From: an uncultured Muribaculaceae bacterium
GTDB lineage: Bacteria; Bacteroidota; Bacteroidia; Bacteroidales; Muribaculaceae
DNA length: 64,000 bases
Direction of reading: 5' to 3'
Assembly (NCBI GenBank): GCA_910586455.1
Contig: CAJUHX010000004.1
Span: 1 to 64,000 of the forward strand
The position numbers were made by a program, and so were the translations under genes. How positions within the stretch are numbered: the first letter of the stretch is position 1; every line of letters starts with the position of its first letter. Below, one piece after another: positions 26,128 to 34,549 of the stretch. The notes under the pieces are model-generated. The model saw only the letters and a list, made by a program, of their open reading frames with translations. It had not been told where the DNA came from and ran no database searches.

Positions 26128-28941
26128 ATGAAATCAATTCTTAGCACTCTGTTCGCGGCCGCGGCTCTGTGGATGTCGGCGGCCAATCCTATTCCGCCGG
26201 ATCCTTCGGTGCGCATCGGCACTCTCGACAACGGCCTCACATATTATATAAGGCAGAACACCACCCCGGCAGGCCAGGCCGACTTCTTCCTGGCCCAGCG
26301 CGTGGGTTCGGTAAACGAAGACGACAGTCAGCAAGGCCTGGCACACTTTCTGGAGCACATGTGCTTCAACGGAACCGAACACTTTCCAGGCAACTCGCTT
26401 ATAGGCTATCTCGAAAGCCTGGGCGTGAAATTCGGAACCAACCTCAACGCCTACACAAGTACCGACGAAACCGTGTATAACATCTGCCAGGTACCCTCGG
26501 CAAGGCAGTCGGCCCTGGACTCATGCGTGATGATACTGGGCGACTGGAGCGGACGCCTGTTGCTGCAGACAGCCGACATCGACGCCGAACGCGGCGTGAT
26601 TATGGGCGAGATGCGCCAGCGCTCGAATCCCGGCGGCCGCATCCTCACGGCACTTGCCCCGCAGATTTACCAGGGCAACATCTACGGCAGCCGTATGCCC
26701 ATCGGCAAGAAGGAAATCATTGAAAATTTCAAACCCGAGACACTGCGCGACTATTACCGCCGCTGGTACCATCCACTCAACCAGGCCGTGGTGATTGTGG
26801 GCGATTTCGATCCCGATGCCATAGAGCAGAGCATACGGCGCCATTTCGCCGGACTTAAACCCGCAGCCGAGGCACAGCAGGCCACGACTATCGAAGTAGC
26901 CGACAACTGCGAACCGATAATAGTATGCGGCTCTGACCCCGAACAGTCAGCAGATATGCTGCAGGTATATATAAAGGACTGTCCTCTGCCCGCAGGCGAT
27001 GAAGGTACCATTGCCGAAATCCGCCGCGACTATATGCGCTCATTGGCGGCTGCCATGCTTGTAGAGCGTTTTGACACCCTCGAATCCACCCCCGACTGCC
27101 CCTGGGCCAATCTGGGCATAGGTTTCGGCAAATTTCTGCTGTCGGGCTCGCGCGAGGCACTGATGCTGCGTGCCACCGCCAATTCGGCGGCCGAAGCGCG
27201 CCGCGCCCTAACGACATTCTATACCGAACTGTACCGCGCCGCAGTGCACGGTTTCACAGCCACCGAACTGCAGCGTGCCAAACTGAGCGAACGCACCGAA
27301 ATCGACAGCCGTATGGCCAAGGCATCGGTCGAAAGCAATACCGAACTGGCTCGCCGCTTTGTGCGCCACTTTATCCGTGGCGGCGTACTGCCATCTACCG
27401 AACAGTATTTTAAGATGATGGCCGGAGTGGAACGTACCACCACCCTCGACGACGTAAACCGCTACTTCGCCTCGGTGGTCTTCACCGACGGCCGTAACCG
27501 TGTGACCTCGGTATACGCCGCACCCGATGACGCCGAAGCTCTCACCGCCGATATACTCAGGGCCGATGCCGCCGCCATGGACGTTGCGGCCATCGAGCCC
27601 TTCGTCGACACTTTCGCAGGCCGCAGCCTTATGGAGGCCATGCCGCAGGCAGGCAAAATAGTTTCCGAGAGCCAGGCACCCTTCGGCGCCACACTGCTCA
27701 CCCTTTCGAACGGCATAAAAGTATATCTGCGCCCCGGCAGCAACAAACCCGACGAAGTGATGGTACACGGCGTAAGCCCAGGAGGTTTCTCTATGAACTA
27801 CAACCCCGCACTGAAAGCCGCATACAAGCTTTGCGACAACGTACTGGCCATAAGCGGCTTCGGAGGCCACAGCTCGGCCGACCTGCGCAAACTGCTGGCA
27901 GGTCATAACGTAAAATCGCTGCTCAAAATCGGAAACACCTCGGAGGAAGTTACCGTACTTTCGTCGAAAGCCGACCTCGAAACCGCCCTGCAGCTGCTGT
28001 ATCTGAAAACCACCGCCATTACCCGCGACGACAATGCCTATGGCGCCCTGATAGCCTCGGAACGCGGTAAACTCAGCCGTCCGGTACAGACCGCCACCAA
28101 CGCCATGGGCGATACCATCCACTCGATTGTGTACCGCCGCCATCCATTAGGTGCCAAACTGCGCGCCGCCGATCTCGACAGCATGGACTATGAAAAAGTC
28201 ATAGCTCTGCACCGCGAGCGCTTCGGCAACATGGGTGACTTCACATTTATCGTAACCGGCGATTTCAATACCGACAGCATCCGCCCGCTGCTGGAAACAT
28301 ACCTTGCGTCGCTGCCTTCGACCGGGCGCCGGGAGCGTGCCCGCGACATAGGCTACGGCTTCTTCAGCGGCCATGGTTCATTCGACTATACCCACCCCAT
28401 GACCGACTATCCGCAGTCCATAACCTACTCGTTCTTCAACGGCGAGTGCCCCTACGACCTCGAACACATACTCCGCGCACAGGCTTTCGGGCAGATTCTT
28501 AAAAGCCGTCTGCTTGCCGACATACGCGAGGCCCGCGGCCTTACCTACGGCATTACTACTCACTGTTCAGTCACTGCCGGATTCAACGGCCCCGATACCC
28601 CCTCGCGCTTCATTCTGCCGGTGTACATAAAAGTCGCACCCGGCCACGAGGAAGAGTGCTACCAGGCTGTACGCTCCACCATCAAAGCCATGTGCGAGGA
28701 AGGCCCCACCGGCGAGGAGCTGGCAAAAGTGACTGCCTATCTCAAAAAGAATATAGCCGAGAACCGTCGCGACAACGGCTACTGGGATACAGTACTGAAA
28801 GTCTACGATCAGTACGGGCCCGACATGGACAGCGGCTACGAGGCTATCGTCGACAGCCTCACACCCGAAGCCGTACGCAACTTCGGCGCCCGCTACGTTG
28901 TTCCGGCCGACCATGTGGAGATAACCATGAGCCCCGAATAA
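26128..28941 (+). CDS. M16 (pitrilysin-like) zinc metallopeptidase, exported
   Basis: A 937-residue inverzincin with a signal peptide (MKSILSTLFAAAALWMSA). The zinc site H73-F-L-E76-H77 is intact, with the distal Glu154 in AERGVIMGE. The C-terminal half carries the second, inactive M16 domain (region ~520-930). Full length fits single-chain pitrilysin-type enzymes, which degrade peptides in a closed chamber. It is the last gene of the receptor operon and should act in the periplasm on whatever peptide the receptor imports. A known parallel is FusA/FusC of Pectobacterium, a TonB receptor with an M16 protease that processes imported ferredoxin; the similarity is of organisation, not shown homology. 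Confidence 0.92.
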   Translation: MKSILSTLFAAAALWMSAANPIPPDPSVRIGTLDNGLTYYIRQNTTPAGQADFFLAQRVGSVNEDDSQQGLAHFLEHMCFNGTEHFPGNSLIGYLESLGVKFGTNLNAYTSTDETVYNICQVPSARQSALDSCVMILGDWSGRLLLQTADIDAERGVIMGEMRQRSNPGGRILTALAPQIYQGNIYGSRMPIGKKEIIENFKPETLRDYYRRWYHPLNQAVVIVGDFDPDAIEQSIRRHFAGLKPAAEAQQATTIEVADNCEPIIVCGSDPEQSADMLQVYIKDCPLPAGDEGTIAEIRRDYMRSLAAAMLVERFDTLESTPDCPWANLGIGFGKFLLSGSREALMLRATANSAAEARRALTTFYTELYRAAVHGFTATELQRAKLSERTEIDSRMAKASVESNTELARRFVRHFIRGGVLPSTEQYFKMMAGVERTTTLDDVNRYFASVVFTDGRNRVTSVYAAPDDAEALTADILRADAAAMDVAAIEPFVDTFAGRSLMEAMPQAGKIVSESQAPFGATLLTLSNGIKVYLRPGSNKPDEVMVHGVSPGGFSMNYNPALKAAYKLCDNVLAISGFGGHSSADLRKLLAGHNVKSLLKIGNTSEEVTVLSSKADLETALQLLYLKTTAITRDDNAYGALIASERGKLSRPVQTATNAMGDTIHSIVYRRHPLGAKLRAADLDSMDYEKVIALHRERFGNMGDFTFIVTGDFNTDSIRPLLETYLASLPSTGRRERARDIGYGFFSGHGSFDYTHPMTDYPQSITYSFFNGECPYDLEHILRAQAFGQILKSRLLADIREARGLTYGITTHCSVTAGFNGPDTPSRFILPVYIKVAPGHEEECYQAVRSTIKAMCEEGPTGEELAKVTAYLKKNIAENRRDNGYWDTVLKVYDQYGPDMDSGYEAIVDSLTPEAVRNFGARYVVPADHVEITMSPE

Positions 28942-28961
28942 TCGAGCATTATAGAAAAAAG

Positions 28962-29004
28962 AAATAGGGTGTATCAAAAACATAATTTTGATACACCCTA
29001 TTTT
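28962..29004. terminator. Bidirectional intrinsic terminator
   Basis: Perfect 18-bp arms (28962-28979 and 28986-29003) enclose a 6-base loop, with T runs on both strands. It serves the M16 operon (plus) and, 40 bp away, the convergent fimbrillin gene (minus). Confidence 0.9.
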
Positions 29005-29046
29005 GTTCAAAACTATGCCTGAATCAGTCTTCAGGCAGCATCCTGA

Positions 29047-30192
29047 TTAGTCGCCAAACGGGTCGTCGGTATCGTTTTCGTCAGGATTGTAGTCTTCTCC
29101 CGAGTGGTTGGGCATGTCAATATCGTTGCCTGCGGTTTCCTCGGTCCAATCCTCAACTGTAACATTGAACTTGATTTCACCTACGAGGATGGGCACACCG
29201 GGCATATAGTCTTCTGTCGGATCCACATATCCCGCGCCGGTGGTGAAGTTGAGCGTGTAGACATACTTCTTGCCGGCTTCCCAAAGGGTGCTTACAGGAA
29301 TTGCTGCCCAAGCATAGCCGGCGTTAGCGTCAGTGGGGTCAGAGGCGAAAGGATATACCTGCGCGCCGGATTTGGTGGTAATCTTCACAAGCACTGCTAT
29401 GTAGGCACCGTTGCCGGCATTCTCCTGCTCATCTGTGTCCCAGGCGATCAGCTGCTGCGGGATGAGCATGGCGTTGTCGCCGGCCATCAGCGACACGGCG
29501 TCGGTCGACAGCTTCACGGCTGCGTCCAGCGTCTTGTCATAGCTGGCCTTGGCGTCTTCGGTCAGAGTCCATGTTCCGGGTTCTTCGGTGTCATCAGCAG
29601 AGAAAGTGGGGAAAGTGAAGTCGCCTTTGGAACCTACACATCCGATGCGGACACCCTTGACCTCGAAGTCATAGCTTGTGTTGCCGCTCTTGGCCTTGAT
29701 CTCGATCTGCGACAGGCAGTGGGAGAACTCCAGATATGCTCCGTTGGCTCCGTCGTTGGTAGCGTCGCCCTTGGCAACCTCGGCGATGAAGTCAACCTGC
29801 TCGGAAATGTTGGCCTTAGGCTCGAAACCTTCAAGCTTCTGCTCGTCCTTGGTAATTGCCATCGTTCCACCCAGAGCAGTTTTGGAGGGAGCGTAGGCAT
29901 AGAAGGTCAGCGGCCTGGCGTCGCCGGGATAGTAGTACTTGGTGTCGGACTCGAACAGGTCACCGGTGCCTTTCTTGAACTCCAGATCAGCGAAATACGG
30001 ATTGGTGCTTTCATTGAAAGCCGTTACAAAGAATCCTTCAAGGTTGGCGGTTGTGGTCTCCGTGGCACGCGAGGCCATAGCCGTACGGAATCCGATAGCA
30101 TGCCCGTTGTTGATTTCCAGAGCTTCATCATTCGAACACGATGTCAAGGCCGCTATTGCAGCCATTCCCGCAAAAAGCAGTTTTTGTTTCAT
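29047..30192 (-). CDS. Fimbrillin family protein (type V pilus subunit)
   Basis: A 381-residue lipoprotein precursor (MKQKLLFAGMAAIAALTSC, Cys19). It has the two-beta-sandwich plan of FimA/Mfa1-type fimbrillins: GHAIGFRTAMASRATETTT near the start, a Tyr-rich YYYPGDARPLTFYAYAP stretch, LEFSHCLSQIEI, LIPQQL, and a C-terminal YVYTLNF...VTVEDW segment. In type V pili the lipidated precursor is cleaved by an arginine-type protease and polymerised by strand exchange. The acidic C-terminus rich in Asp is distinctive. It follows DUF5119 and DUF3575 genes in one operon. Whether it is the stalk or a tip/accessory subunit is not clear. Confidence 0.85.
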   Translation of the reverse strand: MKQKLLFAGMAAIAALTSCSNDEALEINNGHAIGFRTAMASRATETTTANLEGFFVTAFNESTNPYFADLEFKKGTGDLFESDTKYYYPGDARPLTFYAYAPSKTALGGTMAITKDEQKLEGFEPKANISEQVDFIAEVAKGDATNDGANGAYLEFSHCLSQIEIKAKSGNTSYDFEVKGVRIGCVGSKGDFTFPTFSADDTEEPGTWTLTEDAKASYDKTLDAAVKLSTDAVSLMAGDNAMLIPQQLIAWDTDEQENAGNGAYIAVLVKITTKSGAQVYPFASDPTDANAGYAWAAIPVSTLWEAGKKYVYTLNFTTGAGYVDPTEDYMPGVPILVGEIKFNVTVEDWTEETAGNDIDMPNHSGEDYNPDENDTDDPFGD

Positions 30193-30247
30193 AAAGAATT
30201 GAATTTAGTAAGAATAAGATTATGGTAATTATAAGAAAAAATACTTA

Positions 30248-31210
30248 TCACATTTCGATGTCTACATCTATCTGTTGCCATTCGTCCACCGAGGGGTCGA
30301 AGCCGTCGCCGCCTACCGGCTGCGGCACGGGAAGGCCGTCGAGGACGATATGAGTGTCGTCCGCCCCGGGAACCCCGTGGAAGATACTGGTGATGTCGTA
30401 GACGTAATACCACTTGCTGCCGTCTTCAAGCAGGGCGTAGACCGTCAGCTTGTGTGAGTTATGCTCCGACGGACAATGCCCGAAACTGCGGAACCGGCCC
30501 GATATGGAATTGCCGTCAGGCGAGAAGGAAACCTCGAACGGTATCGTAACCTTCTCTTCAGTCAGCACCCCGGGGCCACGCCCCGGCAAGATTCCGCCGG
30601 CCATCGTCGAAACCGACGCGCTCATGCCCGACACATGCTCCAGATTTTCAGCATTGCGGATCTCGACGGTGTAGGTGCGCACCGACGGCTCGGGGAAAAA
30701 GACAGCCGTCCTGCGATCCGAGGCCTTGTCAAGCATCAGGCTCTCCGCACGCCCGCTCCACAGCATATCCGGCTCCGAAGCCACACGCTCGCCTTCCGTG
30801 CCTTCGGCCCTCGGTGGAGTCGCATTGAAGCCCGGGAGGGAAAAGCCCTGCAGAAGCGAGGCCTGACGGGTGGTGATTTCGAAGCCCTCCAGCGTTTCGG
30901 TGTGCAGGCAGCGGATAGATTCGGTGTCGCCGTTGAAACACAATGCCCCGTAGCCGCCGGCCTGAACGCGTATCGTGCCTCCGGCGTTGCCCGGCATCTC
31001 GTGGCGCACCGGCCTGCCGCCGCCGTCCGGAAACATATAAAGCGACATAGATTCCGGCTCCGCGCCGGGAGCCAGCTCCCAGTCGAACACCACGTCGAAC
31101 AGCATGGCGTGGGAATGGTCCAGGCAGAACTCCTTGTGTTCACATCCGCCGAAAAACACTGCAAGCAGGCCCAAAGCCACGCATCGGAAAAATCCCCGCG
31201 TATTCTTCAT
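30248..31210 (-). CDS. DUF5119 lipoprotein, pilus accessory or anchor
   Basis: A 320-residue lipoprotein (lipobox FFGGC, Cys ~23, after MKNTRGFFRCVALGLLAVF). It matches the DUF5119 plan seen beside fimbrillins: HKEFCLDHSHAMLFDVVFDWE, then a first beta domain and a second with SVRTYTVEIRNAENL, MAGGILPGRG and a C-terminal DEWQQIDVDIEM. Such proteins probably cap or anchor the pilus, as Mfa2/FimB do. I start at the ATG at 31210, which overlaps the DUF3575 stop by four bases; the Arg/Pro-rich in-frame extension upstream is unlikely. Confidence 0.8.
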   Translation of the reverse strand: MKNTRGFFRCVALGLLAVFFGGCEHKEFCLDHSHAMLFDVVFDWELAPGAEPESMSLYMFPDGGGRPVRHEMPGNAGGTIRVQAGGYGALCFNGDTESIRCLHTETLEGFEITTRQASLLQGFSLPGFNATPPRAEGTEGERVASEPDMLWSGRAESLMLDKASDRRTAVFFPEPSVRTYTVEIRNAENLEHVSGMSASVSTMAGGILPGRGPGVLTEEKVTIPFEVSFSPDGNSISGRFRSFGHCPSEHNSHKLTVYALLEDGSKWYYVYDITSIFHGVPGADDTHIVLDGLPVPQPVGGDGFDPSVDEWQQIDVDIEM

Positions 31211-31899
31211 CGGCGGCCTCCTTTCCCTCTGCAGCTGCCCAATGTCCACACCAGCGACACCTCGGCCTTCGTGGGGCCGAACCAGCGGCGGCGGCTCGTC
31301 TTCTGCCAGACGTCGCATCCGTCGGCGGTCAAGTATTCATGATACTTGCCGCCCATATAGCCCACGCCCACGGCGAAGTCTATGCTGAGGCGGCGACCCA
31401 CGGAGAGCGAATAGCCGTATTCAAGCCCGAAGGCATATCCGGCCTGGTCCCACAGGGTGCCGCCCGGCTTACCGGCCATGTAGCCGCGACGGCCGGCCTG
31501 AAAATCGTAAGTGAACACCTGGGCATACGCCCCAACATGGTGGCCTGCGAACGGCGACTCTGCCGCCACCCGCCCGATGTACCTGCGCACCCCGAGCGAA
31601 CCTCCGCAGACGCGCCAGCAGAACAGGCGCGCGTCGTTCTTCCACCAGGCATAGGCCCAGTCGGCTCCCACCGTCCATCCCTTGCCGACGTGCAGCTCCA
31701 CTCCGGCGTTGGGTACAAGCAGGGCGTCATAAAGCATGTTGGTCTTCAAAGCGACACAAAAACCGCCGTCCTGCAGCGCGAATTCATGCGCCGCAGGAAC
31801 GTCCGGACACACACCGCCGTTTCGGCACTGTGCGTTCCCGGCCAAAGCCGTGCCGCCGATAATCATTGACACGACCAATAGCAGGGTCTTGTAATCCAT
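31207..31899 (-). CDS. DUF3575 outer-membrane protein of the pilus locus
   Basis: A 230-residue protein with a signal peptide (MDYKTLLLVVSMIIGGTALA) and a small beta-barrel plan: ALKTNMLYDALLVPNAGVEL, GWTVGADWAYAWW, GVGYMGGKYHEY. This is the DUF3575 family, which regularly accompanies fimbrillin and DUF5119 genes in Bacteroidales. It is probably an outer-membrane barrel supporting pilus assembly or anchoring, by association. First gene of the operon; stop overlaps DUF5119 start (ATGA). Confidence 0.82.
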   Translation of the reverse strand: MDYKTLLLVVSMIIGGTALAGNAQCRNGGVCPDVPAAHEFALQDGGFCVALKTNMLYDALLVPNAGVELHVGKGWTVGADWAYAWWKNDARLFCWRVCGGSLGVRRYIGRVAAESPFAGHHVGAYAQVFTYDFQAGRRGYMAGKPGGTLWDQAGYAFGLEYGYSLSVGRRLSIDFAVGVGYMGGKYHEYLTADGCDVWQKTSRRRWFGPTKAEVSLVWTLGSCRGKGGRR

Positions 31900-32034
31900 T
31901 TATGAACAAATGCTTAGAGTGTATGAATATAAAATCTACGGTTTGTATGCAATCAAACCATCATAAAACTTCTGTCTGTTTCTTGACCAACTCTGTTTTG
32001 AGCCGCGAAATTACAACACCTTGTCGATTTCTCC

Positions 32035-32058
32035 ACGTTTTTTTAGTTAAAAAAACGT
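32035..32058. repeat. AT-rich palindrome
   Basis: ACGT-T7 and A7-ACGT arms form a near-perfect 24-bp palindrome with almost no loop. It could work as a regulatory site or bidirectional terminator, since the T7 run on either strand follows only a 4-bp stem. Function uncertain. Confidence 0.6.
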
Positions 32059-32133
32059 AACCTGATTACGCAGCGTGGAAGAACCGTTCAACCACCGCAG
32101 TCGTTTGAGCTTTACCTGGGCGTTTTTTCATAA

Positions 32134-32182
32134 TGAAACTGCACTCCAAAAGCTTTTTGTCTAACTTTTGGGGTGCAGTTCA
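32134..32182. repeat. 49-bp hairpin, possible relic of IS3-type inverted repeats or PUL terminator
   Basis: Arms 32137-32152 and 32165-32180 are reverse complements at 15 of 16 positions (the exception is a G-T wobble), and both outer ends begin TGAA. The sequence TGAACTGCACCCCAAAAGTT resembles terminal inverted repeats of IS150-type IS3 elements as I remember them. It lies 36 bp after the GH3 stop, where a terminator is expected, but no T run follows. Confidence 0.5.
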
Positions 32183-32217
32183 CGTTTGGCTCAGACTCTT
32201 GTCTGAATATGTACTCT

Positions 32218-34449
32218 TTACTTCACTTTAAATTTCACCTTGCTGCGGATGTCGGCCGACGAGGCGCCTATCAGAGCCTCGAATTCGCCGGGCTCGCAAA
32301 CCCATGCGTGCTTGTCGGCATCGAAATAGCTTAGTGCGTCGCGACCGATTTCAAACTTGACCTCGGCGGTTTCACCGGGCTTGAGGCTTACTTTACGGAA
32401 GCCTTTCAGTTCCTTTACGGGGCGTTCAACGCTTGACTTTTTATCGCTTATATAAAGCTGTACCACTTCCTTGCCTTCACGGCTGCCGCTGTTAGTAACG
32501 GGTATGGTTACTGTAAATACATCGTCGGCCGAGCCTTCAGCCTTGTCGATGCCTGCTTTACCGTATTCGAAAGTAGTGTAGCTGATACCGTGACCGAAAG
32601 GGAAGGTAGGTTTGAGCTTGTTCTTGTCGATAAATCGATAGCCAACAAAGATACCTTCGTTGTAGGGCATGTCCATAACCTCATTGCCAAGCTCATCGAT
32701 GCCCGGATGGCCGGGATATTCTCCGAGTTTGTGTGCGCCGCACTGGTCGAGGGTGGCATAATAGGTGTACGGCAACTTGCCGCTGGGGTTAGCATCGCCT
32801 GCGAGGACCGAAGCCAGGGCATTGCCGGTTTCGTTGCCCAGATACCAGGCCTGCATTATGGCGGGAACCTTGGCGGTCCAGGGCATTGCCACACCGGTAC
32901 CGCTGATGTTGATTACCGCCAGGTTGGGGTTCACCTTGGCAAGCGCCTCGATAAGCTCGTTCTGGCCGTAGGGCAAGTCGAGGCTTTCGCGGTCAGTGTC
33001 CTCGCAGTCCTGGTGATTGCTCTTGTTCAGACCGCCGAAGAACAGCACCACATCGGCATCGCGGGCCACACGCAGAGCCTCGTCGCGAAGCTCCTCGGGC
33101 GAACGCGGGTCGTTGAGGTCCTGACCGGTAACCACGCCGTTGTATTCGCCGGTGGGGTCACCCACATAGCCGCGGGCATAAACAATTTCAGCCTTGTCGC
33201 CCACGCGCTTTTTAAGTCCGTCGAGCGGAGTGACCTCATAACGGGCCTTCAGCGACGACGAACCGCCGCCCACTGTCATCATCTTTATGGCGTTCTCGCC
33301 TATTACGGCAATCTTTTTGGTCTTGTCGAGATTGAGCGGAAGCAGGTTGCCGCGGTTCTGCAGCAGTACCACACCTTCCTCGCCTATGCGGCGGCAGGCC
33401 TCAACATGCTCGTCGCTGCCCATAGAGCCGAACGGACGCTTGCGGTCCATAGCGGTACGCATGGTCAGACGCAGCACTCGGCGCACCTTGTCGTCGAGTT
33501 CCCTGGTGCTGTATGTGCCGTCTTCGATACCTTTCAGATAAGGCTCGGCCAGGAAGTAGCTGTCGTACGCGTTGGAGGCACCGTTGCTCAGGCCGTTTGT
33601 CCACGAACCGAATTCCATATCCAGACCGCCGCTTACGGCAGTACGGGTATCGTGAACTGCGCCCCAGTCAGAGATTACAGCGCCGTCCCAGCCCCATTCG
33701 CCCTTGAGAATCTCGTTCATCAGAATGGGATTGTAGCTGGCGTGTTCGCCGCGGAAAAGGTTATAACCGCCCATAAACGACCAGGCTTCGCCCTCCTGTG
33801 CTGCCGCGCGGAAGCCGGGCAGATATATTTCGTAGAGCGTACGGTCGTCGACTATGGGGTTCGATGTGTGGCGGTTTATTTCGTTGTTGTTCAGCGCGAA
33901 GTGCTTCACACAGGCCGCGACACCGTTGCTCTGTACACCCTTTACGTACGGCACTACCATCTGCGATGTCAGATATGGGTCTTCGCCCATGTACTCGAAA
34001 TTACGTCCGTTGAGCGGTGTACGGTAGATATTGATGCCGGGGCCGAGCAGCACGCTTTTGTTGCGGTAACGGGCTTCCTCGCCAATGCTTTTGCCGTAAA
34101 GCAGAGCCATGTCGGGGTCCCAGGTAGCCGCCAGGGCGGTCAGCGAGGGAAAGGCGGTACAGGAATCGTTAGTCCATTTGGCCTGCTCCCATTCGTCCCA
34201 CAGCACTTCGGGGCGCACGCCCATGGGGCCGTCGGTACACCAGGTTTCGGGGATACCCAGACGCGGCACACCGGGGGCGCTGAACTTGCTCTGGGCATGG
34301 ATAAGGTTGATTTTCTCACGCAGGGTCATACGGCTGAGAGCGTCTTCCACGCGGTCTTCAAGTGGTTTTGAATCATCGAGGTAAACCGGAGTGGCCGCAT
34401 TTACGCCGATAGCTGCAATGAGTGCAATACCGAAAAACAATTTTTTCAT
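32218..34449 (-). CDS. Exported GH3 beta-glucosidase
   Basis: A 743-residue glycoside hydrolase family 3 enzyme with a signal peptide (MKKLFFGIALIAAIGVNA). The order is N-terminal TIM-like barrel, alpha/beta sandwich and C-terminal fibronectin-III domain. The nucleophile is Asp261 in VISDWGAVHD; WCTDGPMGVRPE, KHFALNNNE and GRNFEYMGEDP are substrate-pocket motifs. It should release glucose from beta-gluco-oligosaccharides in the periplasm. The ATG at 34449 starts the signal peptide; 24 in-frame codons upstream are rejected. It is the last gene of the SusC/SusD-GH30 locus, matching a beta-1,6-glucan system in which a GH3 finishes gentio-oligosaccharides. Confidence 0.92.
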   Translation of the reverse strand: MKKLFFGIALIAAIGVNAATPVYLDDSKPLEDRVEDALSRMTLREKINLIHAQSKFSAPGVPRLGIPETWCTDGPMGVRPEVLWDEWEQAKWTNDSCTAFPSLTALAATWDPDMALLYGKSIGEEARYRNKSVLLGPGINIYRTPLNGRNFEYMGEDPYLTSQMVVPYVKGVQSNGVAACVKHFALNNNEINRHTSNPIVDDRTLYEIYLPGFRAAAQEGEAWSFMGGYNLFRGEHASYNPILMNEILKGEWGWDGAVISDWGAVHDTRTAVSGGLDMEFGSWTNGLSNGASNAYDSYFLAEPYLKGIEDGTYSTRELDDKVRRVLRLTMRTAMDRKRPFGSMGSDEHVEACRRIGEEGVVLLQNRGNLLPLNLDKTKKIAVIGENAIKMMTVGGGSSSLKARYEVTPLDGLKKRVGDKAEIVYARGYVGDPTGEYNGVVTGQDLNDPRSPEELRDEALRVARDADVVLFFGGLNKSNHQDCEDTDRESLDLPYGQNELIEALAKVNPNLAVINISGTGVAMPWTAKVPAIMQAWYLGNETGNALASVLAGDANPSGKLPYTYYATLDQCGAHKLGEYPGHPGIDELGNEVMDMPYNEGIFVGYRFIDKNKLKPTFPFGHGISYTTFEYGKAGIDKAEGSADDVFTVTIPVTNSGSREGKEVVQLYISDKKSSVERPVKELKGFRKVSLKPGETAEVKFEIGRDALSYFDADKHAWVCEPGEFEALIGASSADIRSKVKFKVK

Positions 34450-34484
34450 CAGAGGGGAACGATTTTTAGAGTAGTATGTCAGAA

Positions 34485-34536
34485 GGCCGGCCTGCATGGT
34501 GTTGCAGAAACTTTGCGCCACCCGGCATGGCCGGCC
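34485..34536 (-). repeat. Intercistronic GC-rich inverted repeat in the PUL
   Basis: GGCCGGCC occurs at 34485-34492 and again at 34529-34536. The flanking CATG/GAGGG bases extend the pairing, giving an RNA hairpin 14 bp after the stop of the glycan-binding lipoprotein gene. It could stabilise or separate the two messages. Confidence 0.6.
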
Positions 34537-34549
34537 CTCTTAGGTGTTA

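Larger units (their letters stand above)
31900..32217. other. Intergenic region between pilus locus and PUL
   Basis: No gene is seen in these 318 bp. A weak -7-like box TAATTTCG for the pilus operon lies on the minus strand at 32013-32006. A palindrome is at 32035-32058 and a hairpin or mobile-element relic at 32134-32182. Confidence 0.6.
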
